Shown: positions 18,066 to 26,784, counted from the stretch's first letter. The stretch: DNA of 64,000 nucleotides from Streptomyces sp. NBC_01317 (GCF_035961655.1 NZ_CP108393.1:1116001-1180000), one strand, 5' to 3'. The notes: generated from the letters alone by a model not told the origin. Made by a program: numbers and translations.

Positions 18066-18088
18066 ATTCAGAAGCGTACGTGCTGAAT
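18066..18088. promoter_or_regulatory. LysR-type T-N11-A box
   Basis: ATTCAG-N11-CTGAAT is a perfect 6-bp inverted repeat with the canonical T-N11-A geometry. It starts two bases upstream of the LysR start codon, within the 124-bp divergent region shared with the aldo/keto reductase gene. Confidence 0.6.
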
Positions 18089-18188
18089 GTGTTCGCTTTC
18101 TTCTGTTGGACGCGCCGGTGGAACGGTTGCCAAGGTGTGTACGTCCCGCCGGAACCGGCGGGACCCGCAGCAGAAGGGCTCCCCCACC

Positions 18189-19046
18189 ATGAAGACTCGC
18201 CGCATCGGGACCGTCGACGTCAGCGCGATCGGTCTGGGCGGTATGCCCCTGTCCATCGAGGGCCGGCCGGACGAGACCCGTTCGGTGGCCACGGTCCACG
18301 CGGCGCTGGACGCCGGTGTGACGCTGATCGACACCGCTGACGCCTACCACCTGTACGCCGACGAGGTCGGGCACAACGAGTCGCTGATCGCCAAGGCGCT
18401 CGCGTCCCACGACCGGGGCGGCGAGGTGCTCGTCGCCACCAAGGGCGGCCATCTGCGTCCAGGGGACGGTTCATGGACGCTGGACGGCTCGCCCGAACAC
18501 CTCAAGGCGGCGTGCGACGCGTCGCTGCGCCGGCTGGGGGTGGAGGCGATCGGGCTGTACCAGTTCCACCGCCCCGACCCGAAGGTGCCGTACGCGGAGT
18601 CGGTCGGCGCGATCCGCGATCTGCTGGACGCGGGCAAGATCCAGCAGGCCGGCATCTCCAACGCGGATCCGGAGATGATCCGGCAGGCGAACGAGATCCT
18701 CGGCGGCCGGCTGGTCTCCGTACAGAACCAGTTCTCGCCCGCCTTCCGTTCCAGCGAGCGGGAGTTGGAGCTGTGCGCGGAGCTGGGCATCGCGTTCCTG
18801 CCGTGGAGCCCGTTCGGCGGCATCACGCGGGCCGGTGAACTGGGGTCCACGTTCGCCCCGTTCGCCCGCGTGGCCGAGGCGCACGGGGTGAGCGCGCACC
18901 AGGTCTGTCTGGCCTGGCTCCTGGCCAAGTCCCCCACGGTGATCCCGATTCCGGGCTCCAGCCGCCCGGCGACGGTCCGCGACTCGGTCGAGGCGGCCGA
19001 TCTGACCCTGACGGCCGCGGAGTTGGCGGAGCTCGACGCGGCGTAG
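18189..19046 (+). CDS. Aldo/keto reductase
   Basis: NADPH-dependent oxidoreductase with TIM-barrel fold, 285 residues. The catalytic tetrad is visible: D and Y in LIDTADAYHLY, K in VLVATKGGH, H in LYQFHRPDP. The cofactor region near the end reads IPIPGSSRPATVRDSVEA. The ATG at 18189 opens the family N-terminus (MKTRRIGTVDVSAIGLGGM), with a GAAGGG about 10 nt upstream. It is divergently transcribed from the LysR gene and followed by a strong hairpin. The carbonyl substrate is unknown. Confidence 0.92.
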   Translation: MKTRRIGTVDVSAIGLGGMPLSIEGRPDETRSVATVHAALDAGVTLIDTADAYHLYADEVGHNESLIAKALASHDRGGEVLVATKGGHLRPGDGSWTLDGSPEHLKAACDASLRRLGVEAIGLYQFHRPDPKVPYAESVGAIRDLLDAGKIQQAGISNADPEMIRQANEILGGRLVSVQNQFSPAFRSSERELELCAELGIAFLPWSPFGGITRAGELGSTFAPFARVAEAHGVSAHQVCLAWLLAKSPTVIPIPGSSRPATVRDSVEAADLTLTAAELAELDAA

Positions 19047-19080
19047 TGCCGTGCGGCGCGGTGAGGTGAGCGCCGCTTTC

Positions 19081-19118
19081 CATCGCCGGACGGGGCTCGT
19101 CAAGCCCGTCCGGCGATG
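19081..19118 (+). terminator. Hairpin after aldo/keto reductase
   Basis: CATCGCCGGACGGG and CCCGTCCGGCGATG form a 14-bp stem around a GCTCGTCAAG loop, 34 nt after the reductase stop. This stem sequence is a common terminator form in Streptomyces. No long U-tract follows, as is usual in high-GC genomes. Confidence 0.75.
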
Positions 19119-19165
19119 CAGGACACGACGTGCGACCCGAACAACACCCCGTCCCGTCCGACCCA

Positions 19166-19223
19166 TTGACCCCCTGTAATACCGCCACCTACGCTGTGCG
19201 ACGTACTCCAGAAAGCGCTTTCT
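19166..19223 (+). promoter_or_regulatory. Promoter with LacI-type operator for the ThuA operon
   Basis: TTGACC (19166-19171) and TACGCT (19190-19195) with an 18-bp spacer make a good vegetative promoter. The perfect 14-bp palindrome AGAAAGCGCTTTCT at 19210-19223 lies just past the expected transcript start. The same 14-mer occurs at 27751-27764 beside the LacI gene, so both are probably operators of that repressor. Confidence 0.75.
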
Positions 19224-19257
19224 AACCCGCCGGCCCCACCAGCACCCGGGAGCGCCC

Positions 19258-22200
19258 ATGAGAACCTCGCCGCCCTTTCTTGTGATCACCGCGTTACTGG
19301 CTCTCGTCCTCGGGCTCGGGATGGCCTCGCCGCCCGAGGCCGACGCGGCGCCGTTCCGCGTCCTGGTCTTCTCCAAGGTCACCAACTTCTCGCACGACTC
19401 GATCCCCGCCGGGGTCGAGGCCGTCAGGCAGCTGGGCACCGAGAACGGCTTCGAGGTCGAGGCCACCACCGACGCCACCGCCTTCACGACGGCCAACCTC
19501 GCCCGGTTCCAGGCGATCGTCTTCAACAACACCAACTCCACCCCGGAGAGCGGGGATCTGCTCGACGCCCCGCAGCGCGCCGCGCTCCAGGAGTTCGTCC
19601 GCGCGGGTGGTGGCTGGGTCGGTCTGCACGCCGCCTCCGCGAGCGAGCGCGACTGGGGGTGGTACGAGGGACTGGTCGGCGCGATCTTCGACAAGCACCC
19701 GGCCGTCCAGACCGGCCGCGTCAAGGTGCTCGACCAGGCCCACCCCTCCACCAAGGGGCTTCCCGAGCTGTGGGAGCGCACGGAGGAGTGGTACAACTGG
19801 CGCACCAATCCCACCGGCAAGGTCCACACACTCGCCCAGATCAAGGTGAACGACGGCATCACCGGTCTGGACGAGGGCGTCGACCACCCCTGGTCCTGGT
19901 GCCAGAACTACGACGGCGGGCGGTCCTGGTTCACCGCGGGCGGCCATGACGCGTCCGCCTTCCAGGAGGACGCCTTCCGCAAGCACCTCCTCGGCGGCAT
20001 CCAGTGGGCGGCGGGCAACAAGCCGGGTGACTGCACGGCCACGAAGACCAGTTCCTTCCAGCGGACCGCGCTGGCCACGGAGGATCTGGCCGACCCCTTC
20101 GAGCTGGCGGTCGCGCCGGACGGCCGGGTGTTCTTCATCCAGCGCACCGGCAAGCTCAAGGTGATCGACCAGAAGACCCTGAAGGTCTCGACCGCCCTGG
20201 ACTTCGCGTACACGCCGGAGATGACGAGCCAGTCCGACGGTCTCCTCGGCCTCGCGCTCGACCCGGACTTCGCGACGAACAACTGGCTCTATCTGCTGAA
20301 TTCCGACAAGACCGAGAAACAGCTCAACCTGTCGCGCTTCACCGTGACGGGGAACACCGTCGAACCGGGCTCCGAGAAGCGGCTGTTGACCGTCCCGACC
20401 CAGCGCGACGAGGGCCGGGCCAACTCCCACATGGCAGGCTCGATCGCCTTCGACAAGAACGGTGACCTGTACATCGCGACCGGCGACAACACCGATCCGT
20501 TCGCCTCCGACGGCTTCACGCCGATCGACGAGCGCGAGGGCCGCCGCGCCTGGGACGCCCAGCGCACCTCGGGCAACACGAACGACCTGCGCGGCAAGAT
20601 CCTGCGGATCACGCCCGAGGACGACGGTACGTACACGGTCCCGGAGGGCAATCTCTTCGCTCCCGGTACGGAGCAGACGCGCCCCGAGGTGTACGCGATG
20701 GGCATGCGCAACCCGTTCCGGATCACCACCGACCCGCGCAGCGGGGCCCTGATGGTGGCCGACTACGGTCCCGACGCGCGCGCGGCCGTCGCCGACCGCG
20801 GCCCGGAGGGGACCGTGGAGTACAGCAGGATCACCGAGCCGGGGAACTACGGCTGGCCGTACTGCACGGGCAACAACACCCCGTTCAACGACTACGACTT
20901 CGCCACCAGGACCTCGGGCGCGACGTTCGACTGCGGCAAGCTCGTCAACGACTCGCCGTACAACACCGGCCTGCGCGACCTGCCGCCGGCCAAGCCCGCG
21001 ACCGTCTGGTACGCCTACTCCGCGTCGGCGCAGTTCCCCGAACTGGGCACGGGGGGCGCGGGGCCGATGAGCGGTCCCGTCTACGACTACGACCCCGCGA
21101 ACCCCAACCCGGCCAAGTTCCCCGAGTACTTCGAGGGGAAGTGGTTCAACTACGAGCTGACCAGGACCTGGTTCAAGACCTTCTCGTTCCAGGAGAAGGA
21201 CCAGACGTTCCAGGATCCGCGCTTCGCGCCGGTGAAGGCGGGCGATCTCCAGTCCATCAACGGCGTGTTCGCCGACATGAAGTGGAACCAGCCTTTCGAC
21301 GCCGACTTCGGCCCCGACGGCTCGCTGTACGTCATCGACTTCGGGCTCGGCAGCGGTACGGGGCGGGGTGGCACCAACGAGGGCTCGGGCATCTACCGTA
21401 TCGACCACGTCGGCGACAACCGGCTGCCCACGGCCAAGGCCACCGCGACCCCCGACAGCGGAGTCGCCCCTCTGAAGGTGACCTTCTCCAGCGCGGGTTC
21501 CGGTGTCCCCGGCGATCTGCCGGCCACCTACGCCTGGGACTTCGACGGGAACGGCACCACCGACTCCACGCAGGCGAATCCCTCCCATGTCTACCGGACC
21601 GACGGCCAGTTCACCGCGCGGCTGACGGTCACCGGGCCCGGCGGGCTGACCGCGAACTCCGTCCAGGACATCACCGTCGGCAACACCCGGCCGGTGGTGA
21701 CCATCCAACAGCCACCGGACGGCGGGATGTTCAGCTTCGGCGACACCATCCCGTTCAAGGTGAAGGTGAAGGACCGCGAGGACGGGAAGACCGGCGAGGA
21801 CGGAGCCATCGACTGCTCCCGCGTGGTCGTCCAGTCGCAGCTCGGGCACGACAGCCATCTGCATCCGCTGGACAACTACACCGGCTGCGCGGGCGAGATC
21901 GTGACGGACGCCGGGGACAGCCACGGTCCCGGCCAGAATCTCTACTACGGCATCACCGCCACGTACACGGACAGCGGGGCCGGTGACGTGCCCGCGCTGA
22001 CCGGTTCGTCCGCGCTGACGCTGCGCACGACGTTCCGCGAGGCGGAGCACCGTACCGAGACCGGCGGCGCCAACGGCGGTGCGGTGACGGGCGATCGGGC
22101 GGACGCGTCGGGCGGCAAGCGGCTGACCGAGATCGAGGACGGCGACTGGATCGCGTTCTCCCCCGTCAACCTCAAGGGCATCACGTCCGTCACCGTGGGC

Positions 22201-22731
22201 GCGGCCTCGGGCGGGATCGGCGGGAAGATCGAGTTCCGTAACGGCTCACCGACCGGGCCGCTGATGGGCACGGTGACCGTCCCGAACACCGGCGGCTGGG
22301 GCAACGTCGTGTCGCCCAGCGTCAATCTCCGGCCGGTGGGCACCACCGTGAAGATGTACGCGGTGTTCGTCAACCCCGAGTGGTCGGCGGAGAAGGCGGA
22401 CCTGTTCGCCGTGGACTGGCTGCACTTCAACGGCCCCGGGGTGGAGGCCAGACCGGCGACGAAGGTCACCGTGACGGCGGCGCCCGTGAGCGCCACCGAT
22501 CCGCTCACTCTCCAACTCGGCAGCACGGTCACGCCGGCGGCGGGACGCACGATCGCCTCCTACCACTGGGACTTCGGCGACAACACGAAGGCGACGGGTA
22601 CGGAAGGCCCGACCGCACGCCACACGTACGCGCGGCCGGGTCCGTACACAGCGCACCTGACCGTGACCGACGACAAGGGCGACACCACCACAGGCGCGGT
22701 CCGGATCGACGCAGGCGGAGAGGACAGTTGA
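19258..22731 (+). CDS. Secreted multidomain ThuA / PQQ-dehydrogenase-like / PKD / carbohydrate-binding protein
   Basis: 1157-residue exported protein. An N-terminal signal peptide (residues 1-31, ending EADAAP) is followed by a ThuA-like trehalose-utilisation domain (about 32-255; VLVFSKVTNFSHDSI, GGGWVGLHAAS). Next is a soluble glucose-dehydrogenase-like beta-propeller (about 270-720; LLGLALDPDFATN, GDLYIATGDN, MGMRNPFRI), then a PKD domain (YAWDFDGNGTTDS), a CBM6-like segment (FREAEHRTETGG, ITSVTVGAASGG) and a final PKD (YHWDFGDNTKATG). Such proteins are thought to act on extracellular glycosides or oxidised sugars. It is the first gene of an operon with a Tat-exported isomerase and carries a LacI-type operator. 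The exact reaction is unknown. Confidence 0.88.
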   Translation: MRTSPPFLVITALLALVLGLGMASPPEADAAPFRVLVFSKVTNFSHDSIPAGVEAVRQLGTENGFEVEATTDATAFTTANLARFQAIVFNNTNSTPESGDLLDAPQRAALQEFVRAGGGWVGLHAASASERDWGWYEGLVGAIFDKHPAVQTGRVKVLDQAHPSTKGLPELWERTEEWYNWRTNPTGKVHTLAQIKVNDGITGLDEGVDHPWSWCQNYDGGRSWFTAGGHDASAFQEDAFRKHLLGGIQWAAGNKPGDCTATKTSSFQRTALATEDLADPFELAVAPDGRVFFIQRTGKLKVIDQKTLKVSTALDFAYTPEMTSQSDGLLGLALDPDFATNNWLYLLNSDKTEKQLNLSRFTVTGNTVEPGSEKRLLTVPTQRDEGRANSHMAGSIAFDKNGDLYIATGDNTDPFASDGFTPIDEREGRRAWDAQRTSGNTNDLRGKILRITPEDDGTYTVPEGNLFAPGTEQTRPEVYAMGMRNPFRITTDPRSGALMVADYGPDARAAVADRGPEGTVEYSRITEPGNYGWPYCTGNNTPFNDYDFATRTSGATFDCGKLVNDSPYNTGLRDLPPAKPATVWYAYSASAQFPELGTGGAGPMSGPVYDYDPANPNPAKFPEYFEGKWFNYELTRTWFKTFSFQEKDQTFQDPRFAPVKAGDLQSINGVFADMKWNQPFDADFGPDGSLYVIDFGLGSGTGRGGTNEGSGIYRIDHVGDNRLPTAKATATPDSGVAPLKVTFSSAGSGVPGDLPATYAWDFDGNGTTDSTQANPSHVYRTDGQFTARLTVTGPGGLTANSVQDITVGNTRPVVTIQQPPDGGMFSFGDTIPFKVKVKDREDGKTGEDGAIDCSRVVVQSQLGHDSHLHPLDNYTGCAGEIVTDAGDSHGPGQNLYYGITATYTDSGAGDVPALTGSSALTLRTTFREAEHRTETGGANGGAVTGDRADASGGKRLTEIEDGDWIAFSPVNLKGITSVTVGAASGGIGGKIEFRNGSPTGPLMGTVTVPNTGGWGNVVSPSVNLRPVGTTVKMYAVFVNPEWSAEKADLFAVDWLHFNGPGVEARPATKVTVTAAPVSATDPLTLQLGSTVTPAAGRTIASYHWDFGDNTKATGTEGPTARHTYARPGPYTAHLTVTDDKGDTTTGAVRIDAGGEDS

Positions 22732-24169
22732 GATGACCGGCACACGGCGTTCCTTCCTGGGCAGAGCGGTGGGTACGGCGGTGGGTCTGGCCACCCTGGG
22801 GGCAGGCACGGCGGCGGGTGCGGGGACGGCCTCGGCGGCCCCGACGTCCTCCGCCCCGGCGGCCTCCCGCCGGTGCGCACGCCGCATCCCGCCCTCCGGG
22901 ATCGGCATGCACCTCTACACGATGCGCACGCCTCTCGCGACGGACTTCAAGGGCACGCTGGAGCGGCTGGCGCGGATCGGTTACGCGACGGTCGGCGTCA
23001 GCGGCAGGCACGGGTACAGCGCGGCCGACATCCGGCGGATGCTGGACGAGACCCGCCTCAAGGCGGTCCTCGAACACGTCGGGTACGGCACGGTCGCCGG
23101 CAGCGGTCTGCCGCAGGCGATCGAGGACGTCAGGACGCTCGGCGGGCGCTGGGTGGTAGTGCCCAGCCTGCCCGCCGAGCTGCACTCCCCGGCCGGATAC
23201 CGGGAAGCGGCAAGGCAGTTGAACAAGGCGGGGCTCCTCGCCAGGGAGTCCGGGCTCAAGGTGCTCTTCCACAACCACGACGCCGACCACGTGGTGGTCG
23301 ACGGGGAGAACCTGTACGGCATCCTGCTCAGGGAGACCGATCCCGACCTGGTCGGGTTCGAGCTGGACCTGTACTGGGCGGCGAAGGGCGGGGACGATCC
23401 GGGCCGGCTGTTCGTGGAACACCGGAACCGCTTCCCGGCGCTCCACGTGAAGGACATGGCGCCCAACGGCGGTTTCGAGGACGTCGGTTCGGGTGTCCTC
23501 GACTTCCCCGCCATGTTCGACACGGCGCGCGGCGGGGGTGTGAAGCAGTGGCTCGTGGAGCACGATTCCCCGCCGGACCCGTTTGTCAGCGCGCAGAACA
23601 GCTACCGCTACCTGTCCCGGCTGCGGTACTGAGCCCGCGCCAAGTCCCTTGTAGAAGAAGGTGGTCGGGCGGAGCGTCCCGCCCGGGTCCTCGGCGTGGC
23701 CGGGGACCACACCGAGCACGGTCCACCCCGCCGAGCGGTACAGCGTCTCGGCGGGGCTGTCCGTCTCCGTGTCGAGCAGCAGCAGGGTGATCCCGGCCTC
23801 GGCCGCCGCCGTTTCGGCGTCGGCCAGCAGGGCCCGGCCGAGACCACGGCCGCGCGCGTCGCGGTGGACCATGAGCTTGCGGATCTCGGCGCGGTGGCGG
23901 GCGTTGGGCTTGTCGGCGTACGCCACGGCGACCGTACCGAGGACACGCTCGCCGTCCCGGCAGATCCGTACGGACAGCTCCCCCGCCCGGACGGCGCCGG
24001 CCTGCGCCCGCCACCAGGCGAGGGCGGCGGTACGGTCCAGCGGGTGCAGGAAGCCGACGGAGGCGCCGCCCGCGACGGTGTCGACGAGGAGATCGGCGAG
24101 AGTTTCGAGCCGGTCGAGCAGCTCGTCGGCGCCGAGGGTTTCGCTGATGAGATCAGGGCGGACGCTCAC
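22529..24169 (-). CDS. GNAT acetyltransferase with long antisense read-through extension
   Basis: Residues 1-180 are a normal GNAT N-acetyltransferase: VRICRDGERVLGTVAVAYAD, the acetyl-CoA loop DARGRGLGRALLADAE, then TDSPAETLYRSAGW and TTFFYKGLGAG. Homologues end about there, but no stop follows; the frame stays open for roughly 365 more codons across the isomerase gene to 22529. The extension looks like an antisense shadow (arginine- and proline-rich, no motif). The GTG start at 24169 is fixed by a GTGA overlap with the XRE gene, so the two are one operon. The true functional protein is probably the N-terminal part. Confidence 0.6.
   Translation of the reverse strand: MSVRPDLISETLGADELLDRLETLADLLVDTVAGGASVGFLHPLDRTAALAWWRAQAGAVRAGELSVRICRDGERVLGTVAVAYADKPNARHRAEIRKLMVHRDARGRGLGRALLADAETAAAEAGITLLLLDTETDSPAETLYRSAGWTVLGVVPGHAEDPGGTLRPTTFFYKGLGAGSVPQPGQVAVAVLRADKRVRRGIVLHEPLLHTPAARRVEHGGEVEDTRTDVLETAVGRHVLHVERREAVPVFHEQPARIVPALRRPVQVQLEPDQVGIGLPEQDAVQVLPVDHHVVGVVVVEEHLEPGLPGEEPRLVQLPCRFPVSGRGVQLGGQAGHYHPAPAERPDVLDRLRQTAAGDRAVPDVFEDRLEAGLVQHPPDVGRAVPVPAADADRRVTDPRQPLQRALEVRRERRAHRVEVHADPGGRDAACAPAGGRRGGGRRGRRGRPRTRRRACPQGGQTHRRTHRSAQEGTPCAGHLNCPLRLRRSGPRLWWCRPCRRSRSGALCTDPAARTCGVRSGLPYPSPSCCRRSPSGRRRSCVPPPA
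22733..23632 (+). CDS. Tat-exported sugar phosphate isomerase/epimerase family protein
   Basis: Xylose-isomerase-like TIM-barrel protein, 299 residues, with a twin-arginine signal (TGTRRSFLGRAVGTAVG and an ASAAP cleavage region). The barrel shows GIGMHLYTMRTPL, HVGYGTVAGSGLPQ, VLFHNHDADHVV, ELDLYWAAKGG and LHVKDMAPNG, in which H, E, D and H residues match the metal site of the family. It starts 1 nt after the ThuA-protein stop, hence co-translated. Homologues beside ThuA and DUF1080 proteins have been linked to 3-keto-glycoside cleavage; that role is inference here. The minus strand of almost this whole gene is also open as an extension of the GNAT gene. Confidence 0.87.
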   Translation: MTGTRRSFLGRAVGTAVGLATLGAGTAAGAGTASAAPTSSAPAASRRCARRIPPSGIGMHLYTMRTPLATDFKGTLERLARIGYATVGVSGRHGYSAADIRRMLDETRLKAVLEHVGYGTVAGSGLPQAIEDVRTLGGRWVVVPSLPAELHSPAGYREAARQLNKAGLLARESGLKVLFHNHDADHVVVDGENLYGILLRETDPDLVGFELDLYWAAKGGDDPGRLFVEHRNRFPALHVKDMAPNGGFEDVGSGVLDFPAMFDTARGGGVKQWLVEHDSPPDPFVSAQNSYRYLSRLRY

Positions 24170-24750
24170 GGCAGAACCACCACCACGGCATACCGGACCG
24201 GTTCCGGCCCGAGGCACCGGAAGCGTGTCGGCCCCCACAGCCGCATCCGCAGGCAGTCGCCCGCGCGCAGGGTGTGCGCCGTACCGTCCACCGTCATCTC
24301 GACGGAGCCGTCGAGCACCCAGATGTGCTGCTCCATGCCGGGCACGGGCGGCCGGTCGTACGACAGGTCCGCGCCCGGCGACAGTGTGCCCTCGACCATC
24401 TCGGCCCGCAGCCCCGCCTGCGGCGGCGACACCGACCGGCGTACGAAGCCGGAGGCCGCGTCGGTCCACACGGTCTGGGCGCCGGCCCTCACCAGGTGGG
24501 CGGGCTCCGTCTCCACCTCGCTGAGGAGCTGCGAGAGAGTACGCCCGTACACCGCGCAGAGCCGCCCGAGCAGCGAGGCGGTGGGACTGATCTCCCGCCG
24601 CTCGGCCCGCGACAGGGTGGAGCGACTGACACCACTGCGCCGCGCCAACTCCTCCAGCGACCAGCCCTGTTCACTCCGCAGCTCGGCCAGCCGCGCGGCA
24701 AGCAACACATCAACCCGGTCGGCCCCGGGTCCGGCATCCTCTTCTCTCAC
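24166..24750 (-). CDS. XRE-type regulator with cupin domain
   Basis: 194-residue regulator: HTH near the N-terminus (WSLEELARRSGVSRSTLSRA) and a C-terminal cupin (PGMEQHIWVLDGSVEMTVDG). Such proteins sense small molecules or redox state through the cupin and usually repress adjacent metabolic genes. The stop overlaps the GTG of the GNAT gene, so it likely controls that acetyltransferase. Repeats of ATCCGGGA directly upstream of its start suggest autoregulation. Confidence 0.9.
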   Translation of the reverse strand: MREEDAGPGADRVDVLLAARLAELRSEQGWSLEELARRSGVSRSTLSRAERREISPTASLLGRLCAVYGRTLSQLLSEVETEPAHLVRAGAQTVWTDAASGFVRRSVSPPQAGLRAEMVEGTLSPGADLSYDRPPVPGMEQHIWVLDGSVEMTVDGTAHTLRAGDCLRMRLWGPTRFRCLGPEPVRYAVVVVLP

Positions 24751-24778
24751 ATCCGGGAGAATATCCCAGATCCGGGAT
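24751..24778. promoter_or_regulatory. Candidate operator of the cupin-XRE regulator
   Basis: ATCCGGGA occurs at 24751-24758 and 24770-24777, 19 bp apart, about two helical turns. The second copy is part of the interrupted palindrome ATCCC-N6-GGGAT (24763-24778). The element touches the start codon of the regulator. Confidence 0.5.
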
Positions 24779-24801
24779 TCCCTTCCGCAGGGGCCCCGTG
24801 C

Positions 24802-25662
24802 TCAGTCCGCCGCGGAGGCCGCGCCCAGCAACTCCCTGATCCTGGAAGCCGCTTCGCGGAACTCGGCGCGGCCCAGCGTCTCGGTGTAGTCGCGTTCCGC
24901 CGGCAGTCCCACGTCGATGATCTCGGTGACCGTCCCGGGCCGGGGGCTCATCACCACCACCCGGTCCGCGAGATAGACCGCCTCGGAGATGGAGTGGGTC
25001 ACCAGCAGCACGGTGGTGCCCGTCTCGTGCCAGATCCGGTGCAGTTCGCGGTTCATCTGCTCGCGGGTGAGCGCGTCGAGCGCGCCGAACGGCTCGTCCA
25101 TCAGCAGGACCGGCGGCTTGTGCAGCAACGCCCGGCACAGCGCCACACGTTGTTGCATCCCGCCCGACAACTCGTGCGGATACGCGTCCTCGAAGCCGGT
25201 CAGCCCGGTCATCTCGATGAGTTCGTCCGCCCGTCGGCGCGCCGCCGCGGCCGGCATCCGGCGCATCTCCGCCTGGAGCAGGATGTTCCGCCGGGCGCTG
25301 CGCCACTCCAGCAGCGCCGCCCGCTGGAAGACGTACCCGATGTCGGGGCGCGGGCCGTGGACCTCTTCGCCGTGCAGCCGTACGGACCCGGCCGACGCGT
25401 CGAGGAGGCCCGCGACCAGCTTGAGCAGCGTCGACTTGCCGCAACCCGAGGGGCCGACCAGGGCGACGAACTCCCCCGCCGCCACGTCGAGCGAGACGTC
25501 GCGCAAGGCGGTGACGTCGCGGTTCTTCGTACGGAAGCGGACGGAGACGCCGGACAGGCCCACCGCCGGCGCCGTACCGGCCGCGCCCGCCCCCGGCCGA
25601 TTCTTGTCCGTCGCGCCCGTCTCGCCCGCCTTCCGCAGCGTCGCATCCGAGGCCATCGTCAT
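24802..25662 (-). CDS. ABC transporter ATP-binding protein (SsuB/TauB type)
   Basis: 286-residue ATPase for import. Walker A GPSGCGKST, a Q-loop near YVFQRAALLEWR, signature LSGGMQQRVALCRALL, Walker B VLLMDEPFGALD and the H-loop VTHSISEA are all intact. Its ATG at 25662 overlaps the stop of the binding-protein gene (ATGA). It is the last gene of a three-gene importer operon read from about 27702 downwards. The first 35 residues are an Ala/Gly-rich linker absent from most homologues. Confidence 0.93.
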   Translation of the reverse strand: MTMASDATLRKAGETGATDKNRPGAGAAGTAPAVGLSGVSVRFRTKNRDVTALRDVSLDVAAGEFVALVGPSGCGKSTLLKLVAGLLDASAGSVRLHGEEVHGPRPDIGYVFQRAALLEWRSARRNILLQAEMRRMPAAAARRRADELIEMTGLTGFEDAYPHELSGGMQQRVALCRALLHKPPVLLMDEPFGALDALTREQMNRELHRIWHETGTTVLLVTHSISEAVYLADRVVVMSPRPGTVTEIIDVGLPAERDYTETLGRAEFREAASRIRELLGAASAAD

Positions 25663-26684
25663 CCCTTCAGCGCCGTGCCGCTGTCCCAGTACTCCGAAAC
25701 CGCTTTCGGACTCTTCACCAGCCCGGCCTCGGCGAAGACGTCGATCGTCTGCTGCCAGTCGGCGTCGGTGTTCACCCCGGGCGCCTTGCCGTCGGTCGCG
25801 TCGGTGTGGAGCAGGGTCAGAGTCGTCTTGAACTGCTCCGACAGGACGGTGTGCGGCGGCAGTTGCTCCGACGCGCCGTGCATCGCGGCGATCGCGGGGC
25901 CGGGCGCCTTCTCCGCCGCCGCCCACGCCTCACTCACCGCCTGGGCCATCCGCCCGGCGAGTTCGCTCCTCCCCGAGAGGATCTTCTGGCCCGCGATGAG
26001 GCCGTTGGAGTAGAAGTTCAGGCCGTGTTCGGAGAAACGGAGGTACGACACCGGCTTCTTCGCCTTGTCCTGCATGGTCGGCCCCTGGTCGCTCGCGTAC
26101 CCGAGCAGGGCGTCCGTCTTTCCCGAGATCACCGCGGCGATCTTGCCCGCCGGATCGGTGTTCTGGATCTTGACGTCCGACTCGTCCAGGCCGTTCTTCT
26201 CCAGGAAGATCGGGAAGGTCTTGCTGAGCGCGTCACCCGCCGTGCCCGCGATCGTCTTGCCCTTGAGGTCGGCCGGCGTGCTCACCTTCTGGTCCGCGAA
26301 GTACTGCACCGACGACGGTGTGGTCTGGAGGAACACTCCCAGGCTCTTCACCCTGACGCCCTGGTCGACCCCGCTGAGCAGCGCCGGGGTGTCCGCCCAG
26401 CCGAAGTCCGTCTGGCCCGCGCCGGTCGCCTGGACCGTCTTCTGCGAGCCCTGGCCGGCCCTGATGGTGAGGTCGATGCCGTGCTTCTCGAAGATCTTCT
26501 GCTGCTTCCCGTAGTAGAACGGCGCGTGTTCGCCGTACGGGTACCAGTTGAGCGTCAGCGTCACCTTGTCGAGCTTCTTGCCGGAGTCGCTGGTCGTGGT
26601 CGCCGGCCCGTCGTCGCCGCAGGCGGTGACGGTCGCCACGAGGAGCAGCGGTACGAGGCCGGTCATGAGTCTGCGCGCGTGCAT
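25659..26684 (-). CDS. ABC transporter substrate-binding lipoprotein (NMT1/THI5/SsuA-like)
   Basis: 341 residues with lipoprotein signal (LLLVATVTACGDD). The mature part begins KVTLTLNWYPYGEHAPFYYG, characteristic of NMT1/THI5-like binding proteins for pyrimidine precursors, alkanesulfonates, nitrate or small aromatic/formamide compounds; TLNWYP with a nearby H is shared with thiamine-precursor binders. Also seen is TDFGWADTPALL. The ligand cannot be fixed. The association with a LacI operator shared with glycoside-related secreted enzymes is unusual for this class. Confidence 0.87.
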   Translation of the reverse strand: MHARRLMTGLVPLLLVATVTACGDDGPATTTSDSGKKLDKVTLTLNWYPYGEHAPFYYGKQQKIFEKHGIDLTIRAGQGSQKTVQATGAGQTDFGWADTPALLSGVDQGVRVKSLGVFLQTTPSSVQYFADQKVSTPADLKGKTIAGTAGDALSKTFPIFLEKNGLDESDVKIQNTDPAGKIAAVISGKTDALLGYASDQGPTMQDKAKKPVSYLRFSEHGLNFYSNGLIAGQKILSGRSELAGRMAQAVSEAWAAAEKAPGPAIAAMHGASEQLPPHTVLSEQFKTTLTLLHTDATDGKAPGVNTDADWQQTIDVFAEAGLVKSPKAVSEYWDSGTALKG

Positions 26685-26784
26685 GGCGAGGCCCTTCACT
26701 GGACGGAGTCGGGCGGATCGGTACGCGGTGGGGGAAGCAGCGGTGGGGGTGCGGGTACGCGTGTGGATCAGTACGCCGTACGGG

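Noticed and set aside
19294..22050. 918-codon open frame on the minus strand
   Set aside because: Antisense shadow of the ThuA/quinoprotein gene; arginine- and valine-rich with no domain, while the plus strand has signal peptide and clear motifs.
25695..25712. CGAAACCGCTTTCGG-like sequence similar to the LacI operator
   Set aside because: It lies inside the coding end of the binding-protein gene and differs from the 14-bp palindrome in its centre; probably coincidental.
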